64,000 nucleotides of DNA from an uncultured Methylococcaceae bacterium. GTDB taxonomy: Bacteria; Pseudomonadota; Gammaproteobacteria; Methylococcales; Methylomonadaceae. Shown here piece after piece: positions 46,527-55,301 of this stretch. The DNA lies in assembly GCA_903928685.1 (NCBI GenBank), contig CAIYRS010000105.1, forward strand, positions 19,819 through 83,818, in the 5' to 3' direction. Made by a program: the position numbers and the translations under genes. How positions within the stretch are numbered: the stretch's first letter is position 1; every line of letters starts with the position of its first letter. The notes beneath the pieces were generated by a model. The model did not search any database and had not been told where the DNA came from. It saw only the letters and a list, made by a program, of their open reading frames with translations.

Positions 46527-47999
46527 CTATAAGGCGGTTTGCCCGATGGCATGGCTGATTTGTTTGACGCTGGCGTTGGCGAATTTTAGCCACGCGGCAG
46601 GCATGATACCTAGGGCGGTGATGCCGATCGCCAAAACGCCAGCGGCAAACAATTCGCGGGTTTGCAAATCTTGATAAGGGTGGTTTGCGGGCTGTTCCGC
46701 GCCGGTAAATAACAGGCTTAAGGTGCGTAAGCTATAGGCGGCGGTAATTAAGCTGCCTAACACAAAAAATACCATTAAGCCTTGCCATTGTTGCAGGCCG
46801 CCAATGAAGGCGTGGATTTCAGCAATAAAACCGATGGTGCCGGGCATACCCATAAGCGCCAATAAGCTGAGCGTCATTAGCAGGGCAAAACGCGGCATGA
46901 CGGCTAATAGTGAGCGGTAATTTTGGATATTCCAGGTTTGGCTGCGTTGGTACAACAGGCCCAGAAGTAAAAACAGCGAGGCGGCGATTAAGCCGTGTGC
47001 AGTCATTTGCAGCACTGCGCCGTAGATGGCGGTGCTGTTTAAGCTGGCAATGCCGCCTAAGATAATCGCCATTTGGCTGATGCAGGAGTAGGCGATCATG
47101 GCTTTGAGATCGGTTTGCCGCCATGCCAACAAGCCGCCGTAAATCATGCCGAATAAAGCCAAAAATATCAGCAATGGTTGTAAGGCGTGGGTGGCTTCGG
47201 GCAGCATCACCACCACTCTTAATAAGGCATACGCGCCCATTTTCAGCAAAATGCCAGCCAGTAAAATGGTGACAGGCATCGGTGCTTCAACCAAGGCTAA
47301 GGGCAGCCAGCCATGCAGCGGAAAAATCGGCATTTTTACCCCGAAACCGATAATAAAGCCCAGTAATACCAGTATTTGTTGCGGTAAGGGCATGTCTTTT
47401 GCGGCTTGGTTCATTGATGCCATTAACGAGCCGCTGTGTTCTAGTCCGTGTTGGCTAATCGCTAATAAGCTGATGAGCATACACAGCGAGCCTGCCAAGG
47501 TGTAAAGCACGAAGTTAAGGCTGGCGGCATGGCGGCGTTTACCGCCCCAGCGGTCGATAAGAAAAAATAACGAGATTAAGGTGATTTCCCAAAATACGTA
47601 AAACAATGCCCAATCTTGGGCGGAAAACACGCCTAATAGGCCGAATTCCAGCAATAAAATGGCGATGTGATAGCCTTTGATTTTGCTGGTGATGGTGGTC
47701 GAGACCAGTATGCTTACCGCAAATAATAGGCTGGTCAGCAGCAGCATCGGCAACGATAGGCCATCAACACCCAGCGCGTAGGCACTGCCTAAATTGGGGT
47801 TGATGGGGAAATATTCTGAAAATTGTAAGTCGGCGGCATCTTGTTGGAATTGGCTGAGTAGCCAGCAACTGAGCAACAAGGCCAAAGCCGCGCAAAGGTT
47901 GGCAATCAGGCGGATAAGGAAGGCATGGCTGCCGGGCGTAACCGCTAACAGCAAGACCCCAATAGCGGGCGTCCAGAGTAGCAGGCTGAGTATCCCCAT
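46527..47999 (-). CDS. NuoM/ND4-like proton-translocating membrane subunit
   Basis: YALGVDGLSLPMLLLTSLLF...DWALFYVFWEITLISLFFLIDRWGG...GFGVKMPIFPLHGWLPLALVEAPMPVTILLAGILLKMGAYALLR. Confidence 0.85.
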   Translation of the reverse strand: MGILSLLLWTPAIGVLLLAVTPGSHAFLIRLIANLCAALALLLSCWLLSQFQQDAADLQFSEYFPINPNLGSAYALGVDGLSLPMLLLTSLLFAVSILVSTTITSKIKGYHIAILLLEFGLLGVFSAQDWALFYVFWEITLISLFFLIDRWGGKRRHAASLNFVLYTLAGSLCMLISLLAISQHGLEHSGSLMASMNQAAKDMPLPQQILVLLGFIIGFGVKMPIFPLHGWLPLALVEAPMPVTILLAGILLKMGAYALLRVVVMLPEATHALQPLLIFLALFGMIYGGLLAWRQTDLKAMIAYSCISQMAIILGGIASLNSTAIYGAVLQMTAHGLIAASLFLLLGLLYQRSQTWNIQNYRSLLAVMPRFALLMTLSLLALMGMPGTIGFIAEIHAFIGGLQQWQGLMVFFVLGSLITAAYSLRTLSLLFTGAEQPANHPYQDLQTRELFAAGVLAIGITALGIMPAAWLKFANASVKQISHAIGQTAL

Positions 48000-48052
48000 G
48001 ATGTTGTTCCTTTAAGGCGAAGAAATGGTGGTTAAAATTGAGTTGGATAAGT

Positions 48053-48233
48053 TTGTCCACGAAAAACACGAAATAGCACGAAAATGCAATTTGGTAAGGG
48101 CTTTCAGGTTTTGTAGGTTGGGTTGCATGCTTTTGGCAACCCAACGTTTACGCTCATCCTGTTGGGTTGCGAAAAGCGTGCAACCCAACCTACGTTTTCC
48201 CAATGATAAGGCCTTTCGTGTCGTTCCTGGACA
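48053..48233. mobile_element. MITE-like element, copy 2, with nested REPIN
   Basis: TTGTCCACGAAAAACACGAAA ... CCTTTCGTGTCGTTCCTGGACA; contains 48113-48193. Confidence 0.6.
48113..48193. repeat. REPIN-like inverted pair
   Basis: GTAGGTTGGGTTGCATGC ... GCGTGCAACCCAACCTAC. Confidence 0.8.
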
Positions 48234-48304
48234 CTATAAATAAGCGTAACATCAGTGCGTCACTATGGCTTGCAATTATACGGTGGGCAGGGCTGTTGGC
48301 AAGC

Positions 48305-49273
48305 TTAGTCCAGTAAACCTTGGTGGCTTTGCCGCGCCTGTTCGGCAAGGTTTTTGACTTTCTCTTGAGCGTTGTTCAGCAAGGTTTGCCGTAAGGGCGG
48401 ATTGTTGGCGAGTTGTATGATGGCATCTACCCAAGCTTGTTGGTCGAGGTCAACAATCAGGCCATCGTGTTGATGGCTAATAATGTCGGCACAGATGCTA
48501 TTGGGTGAATAAATGCCAACCGCTCCGCAACGGGTGATGTCAAAAAACTTGGTGTACGAGCGGGCTTGGTTGAAGGGTGACGGCAGTAGCGGGTTCAGGC
48601 CAATATGCCGTGGCTGTAAGCCTAAAAATGCTTGGTAGCTAGGCCATTGCATGGTGTGGATGACATTGACGCGCGGTAGTTTTCGGTACAGGCGGTTAAC
48701 GCGGTGGTCGCCGATAATTTCAAACACCAGACGGCTGTCTTGCCGCAAGGCTTGGTCAATAACGGGTTGCAGCCAACGGATGTCGGCGCGGTGCGATGCG
48801 GTGCCGTGGTAAAAAACTCGGCACAAGTCGGTCTGTGCGGCGATTGGTGAAGGTAATAACAATTTTGCCGGCCAATCGGCGTATTTTTGTTGCAAGTACG
48901 GGGTGGATACCCAAAGCTCTGCTTGTTGCTGCTTAAGCCAGTTATATTTGCAGGCGGATAATCGGGCGAGTTTAAGGCGGTACAGCCAGGGGGTATCGCG
49001 GGAGGCGTGGATGTCTAGGACGTCGTCGTCCATGAAGAAAATGATTTTGCGAATATTTGCAGTTGCTAAAAGTTTTATCCAATTCTGTGGCACATATCTT
49101 ACAAATATTATTGTAGAGCCAATTAGCTCGTCTTTTGTAGGTAAGTCATTGGAATCATGATTAAGTACCCTATAATTTTCGGACTTAAGCAGCGGTAGAA
49201 TAAAGAAATCGGTGGAAGCGTTAGCGCGGGCATGTACAAGGTAAAAGGTCTTTGGGTTGCTGAGTGATGGCAT
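48305..49273 (-). CDS. Glycosyltransferase (GT1/GT4-like)
   Basis: FYHGTASHRADIRWLQPVI...LVFEIIGDH...YTKFFDITRCGAVGIYS...DGLIVDLDQQAWVDAI. Confidence 0.7.
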   Translation of the reverse strand: MPSLSNPKTFYLVHARANASTDFFILPLLKSENYRVLNHDSNDLPTKDELIGSTIIFVRYVPQNWIKLLATANIRKIIFFMDDDVLDIHASRDTPWLYRLKLARLSACKYNWLKQQQAELWVSTPYLQQKYADWPAKLLLPSPIAAQTDLCRVFYHGTASHRADIRWLQPVIDQALRQDSRLVFEIIGDHRVNRLYRKLPRVNVIHTMQWPSYQAFLGLQPRHIGLNPLLPSPFNQARSYTKFFDITRCGAVGIYSPNSICADIISHQHDGLIVDLDQQAWVDAIIQLANNPPLRQTLLNNAQEKVKNLAEQARQSHQGLLD

Positions 49274-49488
49274 TTAGAAGTAATCCAACGAATTTTATGG
49301 AAATGCTTGATGTATTGGGGTGCTTGGTGAATTTATATCAAGTATAGTTGCCGTCATTGTTTGGAATGAGTTTATAGCCTAGGCTTATCAGTAGTTGATA
49401 AATTAATAAGATGTATTGGGTTCATAGAATATGATTTTATAAATTTGGTTTGCGTGTTTTTCCCTAAAAAATTTACTAGGAGATATCG

Positions 49489-51489
49489 GTGAGTTTAAGA
49501 ACAGTTTTTAACAAGATGGCATTATGCGTTTCTCTGGTTTTGCTTGTAAGCATTGATGGTTATTGTGAAACGCCTTTGGTTTTTGTCAGTGCACCAGATT
49601 GGCATAATGTTGACAATTATATGCAGCCTTCGTTTTTATCACAGGTTTCTGATCAAGATTTAGATTTTACCTTTTCAGGTATGGCAAGCGTCAATCCTTC
49701 AATTGTTATTATGCCCGGAGATCTTGGTTTTCAGCATTGGTGGGATAAAAACTTAGGCTATCAGGCTATTTGCGCGCCAGGAGGTGATTTAAAAGCCATT
49801 ATTATGGGGTGTGCGGAAAAGAGCTATCGGCGTTTACTCAATAAAATGTCTCAACATGGCTTAAATTCTGTTTACGTCGCCCTTGGCGACCATGAAATTG
49901 GCGATAACGATTGGCCTTTAGGCGTCCAATCAGATTCAGTGCCAATTTTTAAGGCGGCATTTGCTAAATATTTCACCCAAAATACTGATGGGACATCGAA
50001 GTTCAACGGGATGTTAAATGGTGTACCTATGCGGCCAATAGGGACTGCTTATGAAAATACCTCATATGCTTTTAGGGCGGGCAATACACTGTTTGTAGCC
50101 GTTGATCAGTTCCAGCAAATATCTACTAGTAAAGTAAGTAATTTTAGGGGCACCGTAAAAGCGACTGTTGGTTTAGATGGGCATATTAGCTGGTTAGATA
50201 ACTTGCTTAAGGCGGCGCGAAACGATGCTAGCATTTCTCATATTATTGTTTTTGGTCATTTGCCAGTATTGTCACCAGTCAGGTCTGTCACTAGTAGCTC
50301 AATTTATTTGGATGCTCAACAAAACTCCCTATTTTGGGCGACATTAAGGGCAAATAAGGTCGATCTTTATCTTGCGGGCGAGGTTCATGACAATACCGTG
50401 ATAAAGGATAGAGTTTCTAAGGTAATTCAAGTTGCCCATGTTTCTGGCGCATCAGGTAAAAGCGGTTTTTTAGTAGGTAGAATTTATTCTGCCCGAATTG
50501 AATTGGATAAATATATTTTCCAAACCAGCTCTGTAGGTCAAAAAGCATTTGTTAAAGAAGGCACTTTGGTGATTGATAAGTCCAAAGGTAATTTTAAGTA
50601 TTATGCTACTGGAAAGATATTGCAGCCGATTGATGCTTGGGGTTTGATCCAACACTATAGTTTTGATGAGGATATTTCAAAAACTGTAAGCAATCATGGC
50701 TCGTTTAATAAAAATCTTGATGGTAGCAATACAAATGTAAATCAGATAACGACAGGCATACTAAAATCTGCCGCGTATTTTACTGATAGCCAATCAAGTT
50801 CAATCAAAAATGGCAGCATGACACCGATTATTGGTTCTCAAGCCCGTACGATAAGCCTTTGGGTTCAGACACTAAGCACAACAAAGGGTTATGTTTATCC
50901 TGCAGGAAAAGCATATAACCCGAATGGGTTATTCAGGTTATTTGTAGATAACGGTGTGGTAGGTGTGCAGCTTGATAGTAATAAGGAAATTAGGGCTCAA
51001 CAAGGAGGCCTTAAGCTTAACAATAATAGATGGCATCATCTTGCTGTTACCTTCCCAGGTTTTGGTGCGGTTGCTGCAGATATTCGTTTTTATATTGATG
51101 GTGTTGGCTTCAATCCAGTGGGGCTGATTAATGAAACTATTTATACAAGAGAAACCACATTTAATGTGGGAGGGAAAGTAGCTGGTCAGCCAATTAATGG
51201 TTGGACTGGAGGGGTTGATGATTTTGCTATGTGGGCATCGGCGTTAACACCGACAATGATTAATGCAATTAAAAGTTGTGGGGTGATACTTAAATATAAT
51301 GCGAGTGATATGGAGGCGCTTTTTCAAAGGTTCCGTTATCAATCGTTAACGCCTGTTACTTTAAATGGGTTGGTTTGGAATTATAGGAGCGGCCTATCTG
51401 GTACAGTTGGTGTTTGTTCCCGAAAAGCAGGCAGTAATTCATATAGTGTTATTTTAGATAGTAGCGGGTCTGGTATGGCTACTAACTAA
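49489..51489 (+). CDS. Secreted metallophosphoesterase with C-terminal LamG/concanavalin-like domain
   Basis: MPGDLGFQHW, ALGDHEIGD, IVFGHLPVLSP; later LIQHYSFDEDISKTVSNHG...ARTISLWVQT...NRWHHLAVTF. Confidence 0.75.
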   Translation: MSLRTVFNKMALCVSLVLLVSIDGYCETPLVFVSAPDWHNVDNYMQPSFLSQVSDQDLDFTFSGMASVNPSIVIMPGDLGFQHWWDKNLGYQAICAPGGDLKAIIMGCAEKSYRRLLNKMSQHGLNSVYVALGDHEIGDNDWPLGVQSDSVPIFKAAFAKYFTQNTDGTSKFNGMLNGVPMRPIGTAYENTSYAFRAGNTLFVAVDQFQQISTSKVSNFRGTVKATVGLDGHISWLDNLLKAARNDASISHIIVFGHLPVLSPVRSVTSSSIYLDAQQNSLFWATLRANKVDLYLAGEVHDNTVIKDRVSKVIQVAHVSGASGKSGFLVGRIYSARIELDKYIFQTSSVGQKAFVKEGTLVIDKSKGNFKYYATGKILQPIDAWGLIQHYSFDEDISKTVSNHGSFNKNLDGSNTNVNQITTGILKSAAYFTDSQSSSIKNGSMTPIIGSQARTISLWVQTLSTTKGYVYPAGKAYNPNGLFRLFVDNGVVGVQLDSNKEIRAQQGGLKLNNNRWHHLAVTFPGFGAVAADIRFYIDGVGFNPVGLINETIYTRETTFNVGGKVAGQPINGWTGGVDDFAMWASALTPTMINAIKSCGVILKYNASDMEALFQRFRYQSLTPVTLNGLVWNYRSGLSGTVGVCSRKAGSNSYSVILDSSGSGMATN

Positions 51490-51536
51490 CATTTTTATAA
51501 GCTAAAGCGATATTTATCAATAGATGGAATTAAAAA

Positions 51537-52427
51537 ATGATAATAGAAGATGTTAACTTAAGCTCTTATATTTTAGATAAAACGATAAATGGCTGGTTAT
51601 CTGGCATATGTGGTAAGGGGCATTATGAGCAAATTTCATTGCGGCGTCCGAGTACATTTTTTGGCAAATATAACGACAATCCCTTGGTGCTTGCTGATGG
51701 TGATTGTATTGAGGAAGCATATTTTGGTGGGGTTCTTTTCCCCTATTATGGGCATTTTATAATTGAAACACTCTCAATTTTGCCGAATATACCAAATGAT
51801 AATAAACCAATACTGTTTATAAGATTAAATGATACGGTTTGTAATTGGCATAGCACTTTTTTTGATGATATTGGCCTTTCAAATAGGGTGATTTTTTCAA
51901 ATAAAACTAAATCAACACATGTAAAGAAGCTTCATGTGCTAGATCAAACAACTGTTGTAAATGCCAATATTACATATAAATTTGTTAACTACCTCCAGTC
52001 TCTATTTTCTAATGAGAAAGGTACTCGGCGTATATATGTAAGTAGAGATAAGTGTCAAAATGCCAAAATAAAAAACGAGGCAGCTTTCCAAAAAAAAATA
52101 CTTAAATTAGGGTTTGAGATTGTTCATCCAGAAAGTTTAACAATTAAAGAGCAGGTTAGTTTGTACGAAAGTGCCTCGATAATTATAGGGATTGAAGGAT
52201 CTGCATTACATACATTAATGTTTTGTTCTTTTCCAAAAACCGTAGTAGTTTTGCGGCGACGCAATGAATTGGTGCAAAATTTTCGATTACAATCTGCTGT
52301 ACAGCCACATATCAAATGGATTGAGATAGGTTGCATGAATACTTATGCACAAAGCTTTAATGATGTTTCTGAGATGGATATAGATTCTGCAATTGATAGC
52401 ATTAAAAATCTATTAAATAATAATTAA
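51537..52427 (+). CDS. Glycosyltransferase family 61 (DUF563)-like
   Basis: GGVLFPYYGHFIIETLSIL...RRIYVSRDKCQNAKIKNE...LGFEIVHPESLTIKEQVSLYESASIIIGIEGSALHTLMF. Confidence 0.8.
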   Translation: MIIEDVNLSSYILDKTINGWLSGICGKGHYEQISLRRPSTFFGKYNDNPLVLADGDCIEEAYFGGVLFPYYGHFIIETLSILPNIPNDNKPILFIRLNDTVCNWHSTFFDDIGLSNRVIFSNKTKSTHVKKLHVLDQTTVVNANITYKFVNYLQSLFSNEKGTRRIYVSRDKCQNAKIKNEAAFQKKILKLGFEIVHPESLTIKEQVSLYESASIIIGIEGSALHTLMFCSFPKTVVVLRRRNELVQNFRLQSAVQPHIKWIEIGCMNTYAQSFNDVSEMDIDSAIDSIKNLLNNN

Positions 52428-52750
52428 TAACTTCTAGGCTGTTGTGTAGCCAGAAAGTCATGAGGACATACAAATCGAAGGTGAAACGAATCAATTCCGT
52501 GCTGTAGGAATGGTCGTGCCTTTCTCTGCCCATTTGGGCTTGATGGCGGTTATGTTGGCGGCCTCTTGCTTGAGGCCGTTGAACAATTGTGGGGTTGATC
52601 AACATAAATACAATCAGTAGATGTTCAACTCGTCAATTCTTAGTTAGGCGTAATGGCAACCTTAATTATCAGCACGGTGTCGCGGAAGCTATAAAGAAGA
52701 TTGCCACTGGCTAGCCAGTTCCCGGATTTATTTGATTATCAAGGAAATCG

Positions 52751-53500
52751 TTACTTAAAATAGCCGTAATGTCTTCCCCAACGACCACAGATTCGTTTGA
52801 TAGTTTTAATTTCATCTTCAGTAAATAAGTTTTCGTGAGGATGTTCTTTGGGCGTGGTTTTTATATCTTTGAAGAATCTTTTATCGTAACTTTCATCAAC
52901 GAAATCTAGCAGCCCCTCTATTTCAGGTAATAAATTTTCGGTGAGCTGTTCGTAACGCAATTCATAAACCCTTTTAGGGAAAGCTTTTTTTAGCATATAA
53001 ATATTTGCTGCGGCTTCCGTCCAAAAATTACATGCGCCAACAATGTTTTCAATTTTTACAACCTTACCTATCCGTAAACTTGAAACTACATTTAGTGGAT
53101 TTCGTACGATATGTACGAATTTGGCTCGTGGAAATTCACTAGCAATCATGGCGCTGCCATAAACATTTTGAGGGGTTTTGTCAAACCATCGGGTTGCTGA
53201 TAATTTGTTATTTAGCAAATAGCGGTCCATATAGCGTTTTTGCAAGTCGCCCCGCGACGAGCTCCTTTCTAGGATAGTCTTAAATTCATCTTCGGAAATA
53301 TTGTCCATTTCCCGATGTTTTTTAAGGACTTGGTTGTTTAGTAGTTGCATTTGTGACAATGGCGTGCCAAATACTTCCGCCCATCTAAAATAATGGGTTT
53401 CTTCTGGCGATGCCAAATTAGGATGATTTCTAAGAATATCCCTTAATAAGGTTGTGCCTGAGCGGACGCAGCCAATGATAAAAAAAGGTTCATTGTTCAT
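52751..53500 (-). CDS. Sulfotransferase
   Basis: FFIIGCVRSGTTLLRDILRNHPNLASPEETHYF; AKFVHIVRNPLNVVSSL. Confidence 0.88.
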   Translation of the reverse strand: MNNEPFFIIGCVRSGTTLLRDILRNHPNLASPEETHYFRWAEVFGTPLSQMQLLNNQVLKKHREMDNISEDEFKTILERSSSRGDLQKRYMDRYLLNNKLSATRWFDKTPQNVYGSAMIASEFPRAKFVHIVRNPLNVVSSLRIGKVVKIENIVGACNFWTEAAANIYMLKKAFPKRVYELRYEQLTENLLPEIEGLLDFVDESYDKRFFKDIKTTPKEHPHENLFTEDEIKTIKRICGRWGRHYGYFK

Positions 53501-53523
53501 TTAAATTCTTCGATTATGGATTG

Positions 53524-53907
53524 TTATTTTTTATCTTGGATTTGGCAAAAAATTCTGCGATGGATATTGGGCATTCCGTCTTTTTGATTAATAGATTGCT
53601 TAACAATAAATCTGCCAAAGTTCGGCAAAATTATAGATCCTGATGATAGATTATTAATTTCAATATTTAATATTTGAAAAAGGCTTTTTGCTATAGAAAG
53701 TGATTGTTTCTCATCAATACCATCAAAGGCATCCGGGTTGATATTTATTGCCGCATTTAGTATGTCTGCAATCAGGAGCTTTTTTTCTTCGCTGGGTAAT
53801 GTTGGGGAAGTGGGTGATGTTGTTGAAATTATTTCAGCCGAGGTATTTTCAGTTTTTTTCGATAATTTTTTTTGTAGACGATTTGAAATTTTTTTTAAAT
53901 TTTTCAT
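53524..53907 (-). CDS. Small hypothetical protein; weak HU/IHF-like resemblance
   Basis: SGSIILPNFGRFIVKQ resembles the HU GFGTF segment; low confidence. Confidence 0.4.
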   Translation of the reverse strand: MKNLKKISNRLQKKLSKKTENTSAEIISTTSPTSPTLPSEEKKLLIADILNAAININPDAFDGIDEKQSLSIAKSLFQILNIEINNLSSGSIILPNFGRFIVKQSINQKDGMPNIHRRIFCQIQDKK

Positions 53908-54097
53908 TTTGATTTACGCTAAATTTAATTGATAGTTAAAAGTTTTTGATTAGAAAATGGTGGAAATCAGGCGTTTTTCTTAACAATAAATGGGGCGGTT
54001 TGAAAGCTAAGCTTTACGCTATACATCATGATGGGTGAGATAATAGTGAATTTATGCTTATTTACAATGGAAAATATGAAATAACCAATAGGTTTAT

Positions 54098-55288
54098 TTA
54101 GATTAAATGTAAATTTAAGGGTTTTATATCAGGGAAAATAGTGTGTAATGATTTTTCAGACAATCCAAATTGGGCGCGAAAGAGCCCGGATAAGAGGGTT
54201 CTGTATTCTGTCAAAACAGGATAGTCACGATTCTGGAATAGATTGTTTTCATTAAGTCTGATTTGCTCTCCTACGATTTGCTTTCCTTTTATGCCTCCAC
54301 CTAGGAGCCAATAGGTTGAGCCATGTCCATGATCAGTGCCTTTATTACCATTTTCCCTAAAAGTACGTCCAAATTCTGAAATAACTAGAACTACTGTTTT
54401 TTTCCATACAGGCCCCATTTCTTTAGAAAATGAAGCGATGCCGTTTCCTAGGCCTTTGATTTTATTTGCGAGTTCGCCTTCAGCATTACCTTGGTTGTAA
54501 TGGGTATCCCAGCCACCTACGTCAATAAAACCAATATTGAAGTGTTCTTTCATCATTTTGGCCATACGCTTTGCTTGGATTTCAAAGCCTTTTGCCATAA
54601 TTGCCCCGCGATTTGCTTGTATCATTTCATTCGCAAAGTCATCTGCTGCTTTCTGGCTTAGGTTTAAGCCTTCTTCTACGTAGGCATCAAAAGAGCCACC
54701 ATGATACATTTCAGTTAAGATATCAATTTGATTTTTTGCCAATTTTTGTTTTTTATTTCCTTTTAGTGAGATATTCGCTATGTTGGCATCACCTTTACAA
54801 GACAAAGGTAATGAGTCGGTGAATGATATTCCTTGTTTCCCTGATAATTCCTTTACCAATCGATTGATAAATCCTGAATTGTAATTTTTATGCCCGGTTA
54901 TTGATTGCCCCAGTTCGATGCTATCTTGAGTTTCAAAGTGACTGCGTGACAAATCATTTGTGCCGGCAAAGGGAATAAAGGCGGCTTCACCTTGTTGAAA
55001 TAAAGGCCAAATATTCTGTTTTAATGCTGGGTGCAATCCCCAATCTGAATCAATTGCTAATGCTGCCTTTGGATTGTTGAGGTCAGGCTTAGCAATGGCA
55101 ATATTCGGGCGAGTTTCATAATAGTAAGTGCTTGAATGAGGAATTAATATATTTGCCGCATCGTATCCGCCTCGTAGAAATATAAGCAAGAAGCGGGTAT
55201 CGTTTTCTGGTACTGCAAATAATTCTGAAGGGAAATAGGCTGCTGGAAAAGAGCTTGTTAGTAATTTTAAAAATGAACGGCGGTTCAT
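54098..55288 (-). CDS. DUF1501 domain protein
   Basis: MNRRSFLKLL; FLLIFLRGGYDAANILIPH; VISEFGRTFRENGNKGTDHGHGSTYWLLGGGIKG. Confidence 0.9.
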   Translation of the reverse strand: MNRRSFLKLLTSSFPAAYFPSELFAVPENDTRFLLIFLRGGYDAANILIPHSSTYYYETRPNIAIAKPDLNNPKAALAIDSDWGLHPALKQNIWPLFQQGEAAFIPFAGTNDLSRSHFETQDSIELGQSITGHKNYNSGFINRLVKELSGKQGISFTDSLPLSCKGDANIANISLKGNKKQKLAKNQIDILTEMYHGGSFDAYVEEGLNLSQKAADDFANEMIQANRGAIMAKGFEIQAKRMAKMMKEHFNIGFIDVGGWDTHYNQGNAEGELANKIKGLGNGIASFSKEMGPVWKKTVVLVISEFGRTFRENGNKGTDHGHGSTYWLLGGGIKGKQIVGEQIRLNENNLFQNRDYPVLTEYRTLLSGLFRAQFGLSEKSLHTIFPDIKPLNLHLI

Positions 55289-55301
55289 AGTATTGCCTTT
55301 A

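Noticed and set aside
46527-47999. Labelling this gene dabB or nuoM
   Set aside because: Sequence is ND4-like rather than ND5-like, and it is not within a nuo operon; family-level call only
52402-52605. ORF 52402-52605 as a gene or transposase remnant
   Set aside because: No recognisable family motif; could be a degraded repeat but not supportable
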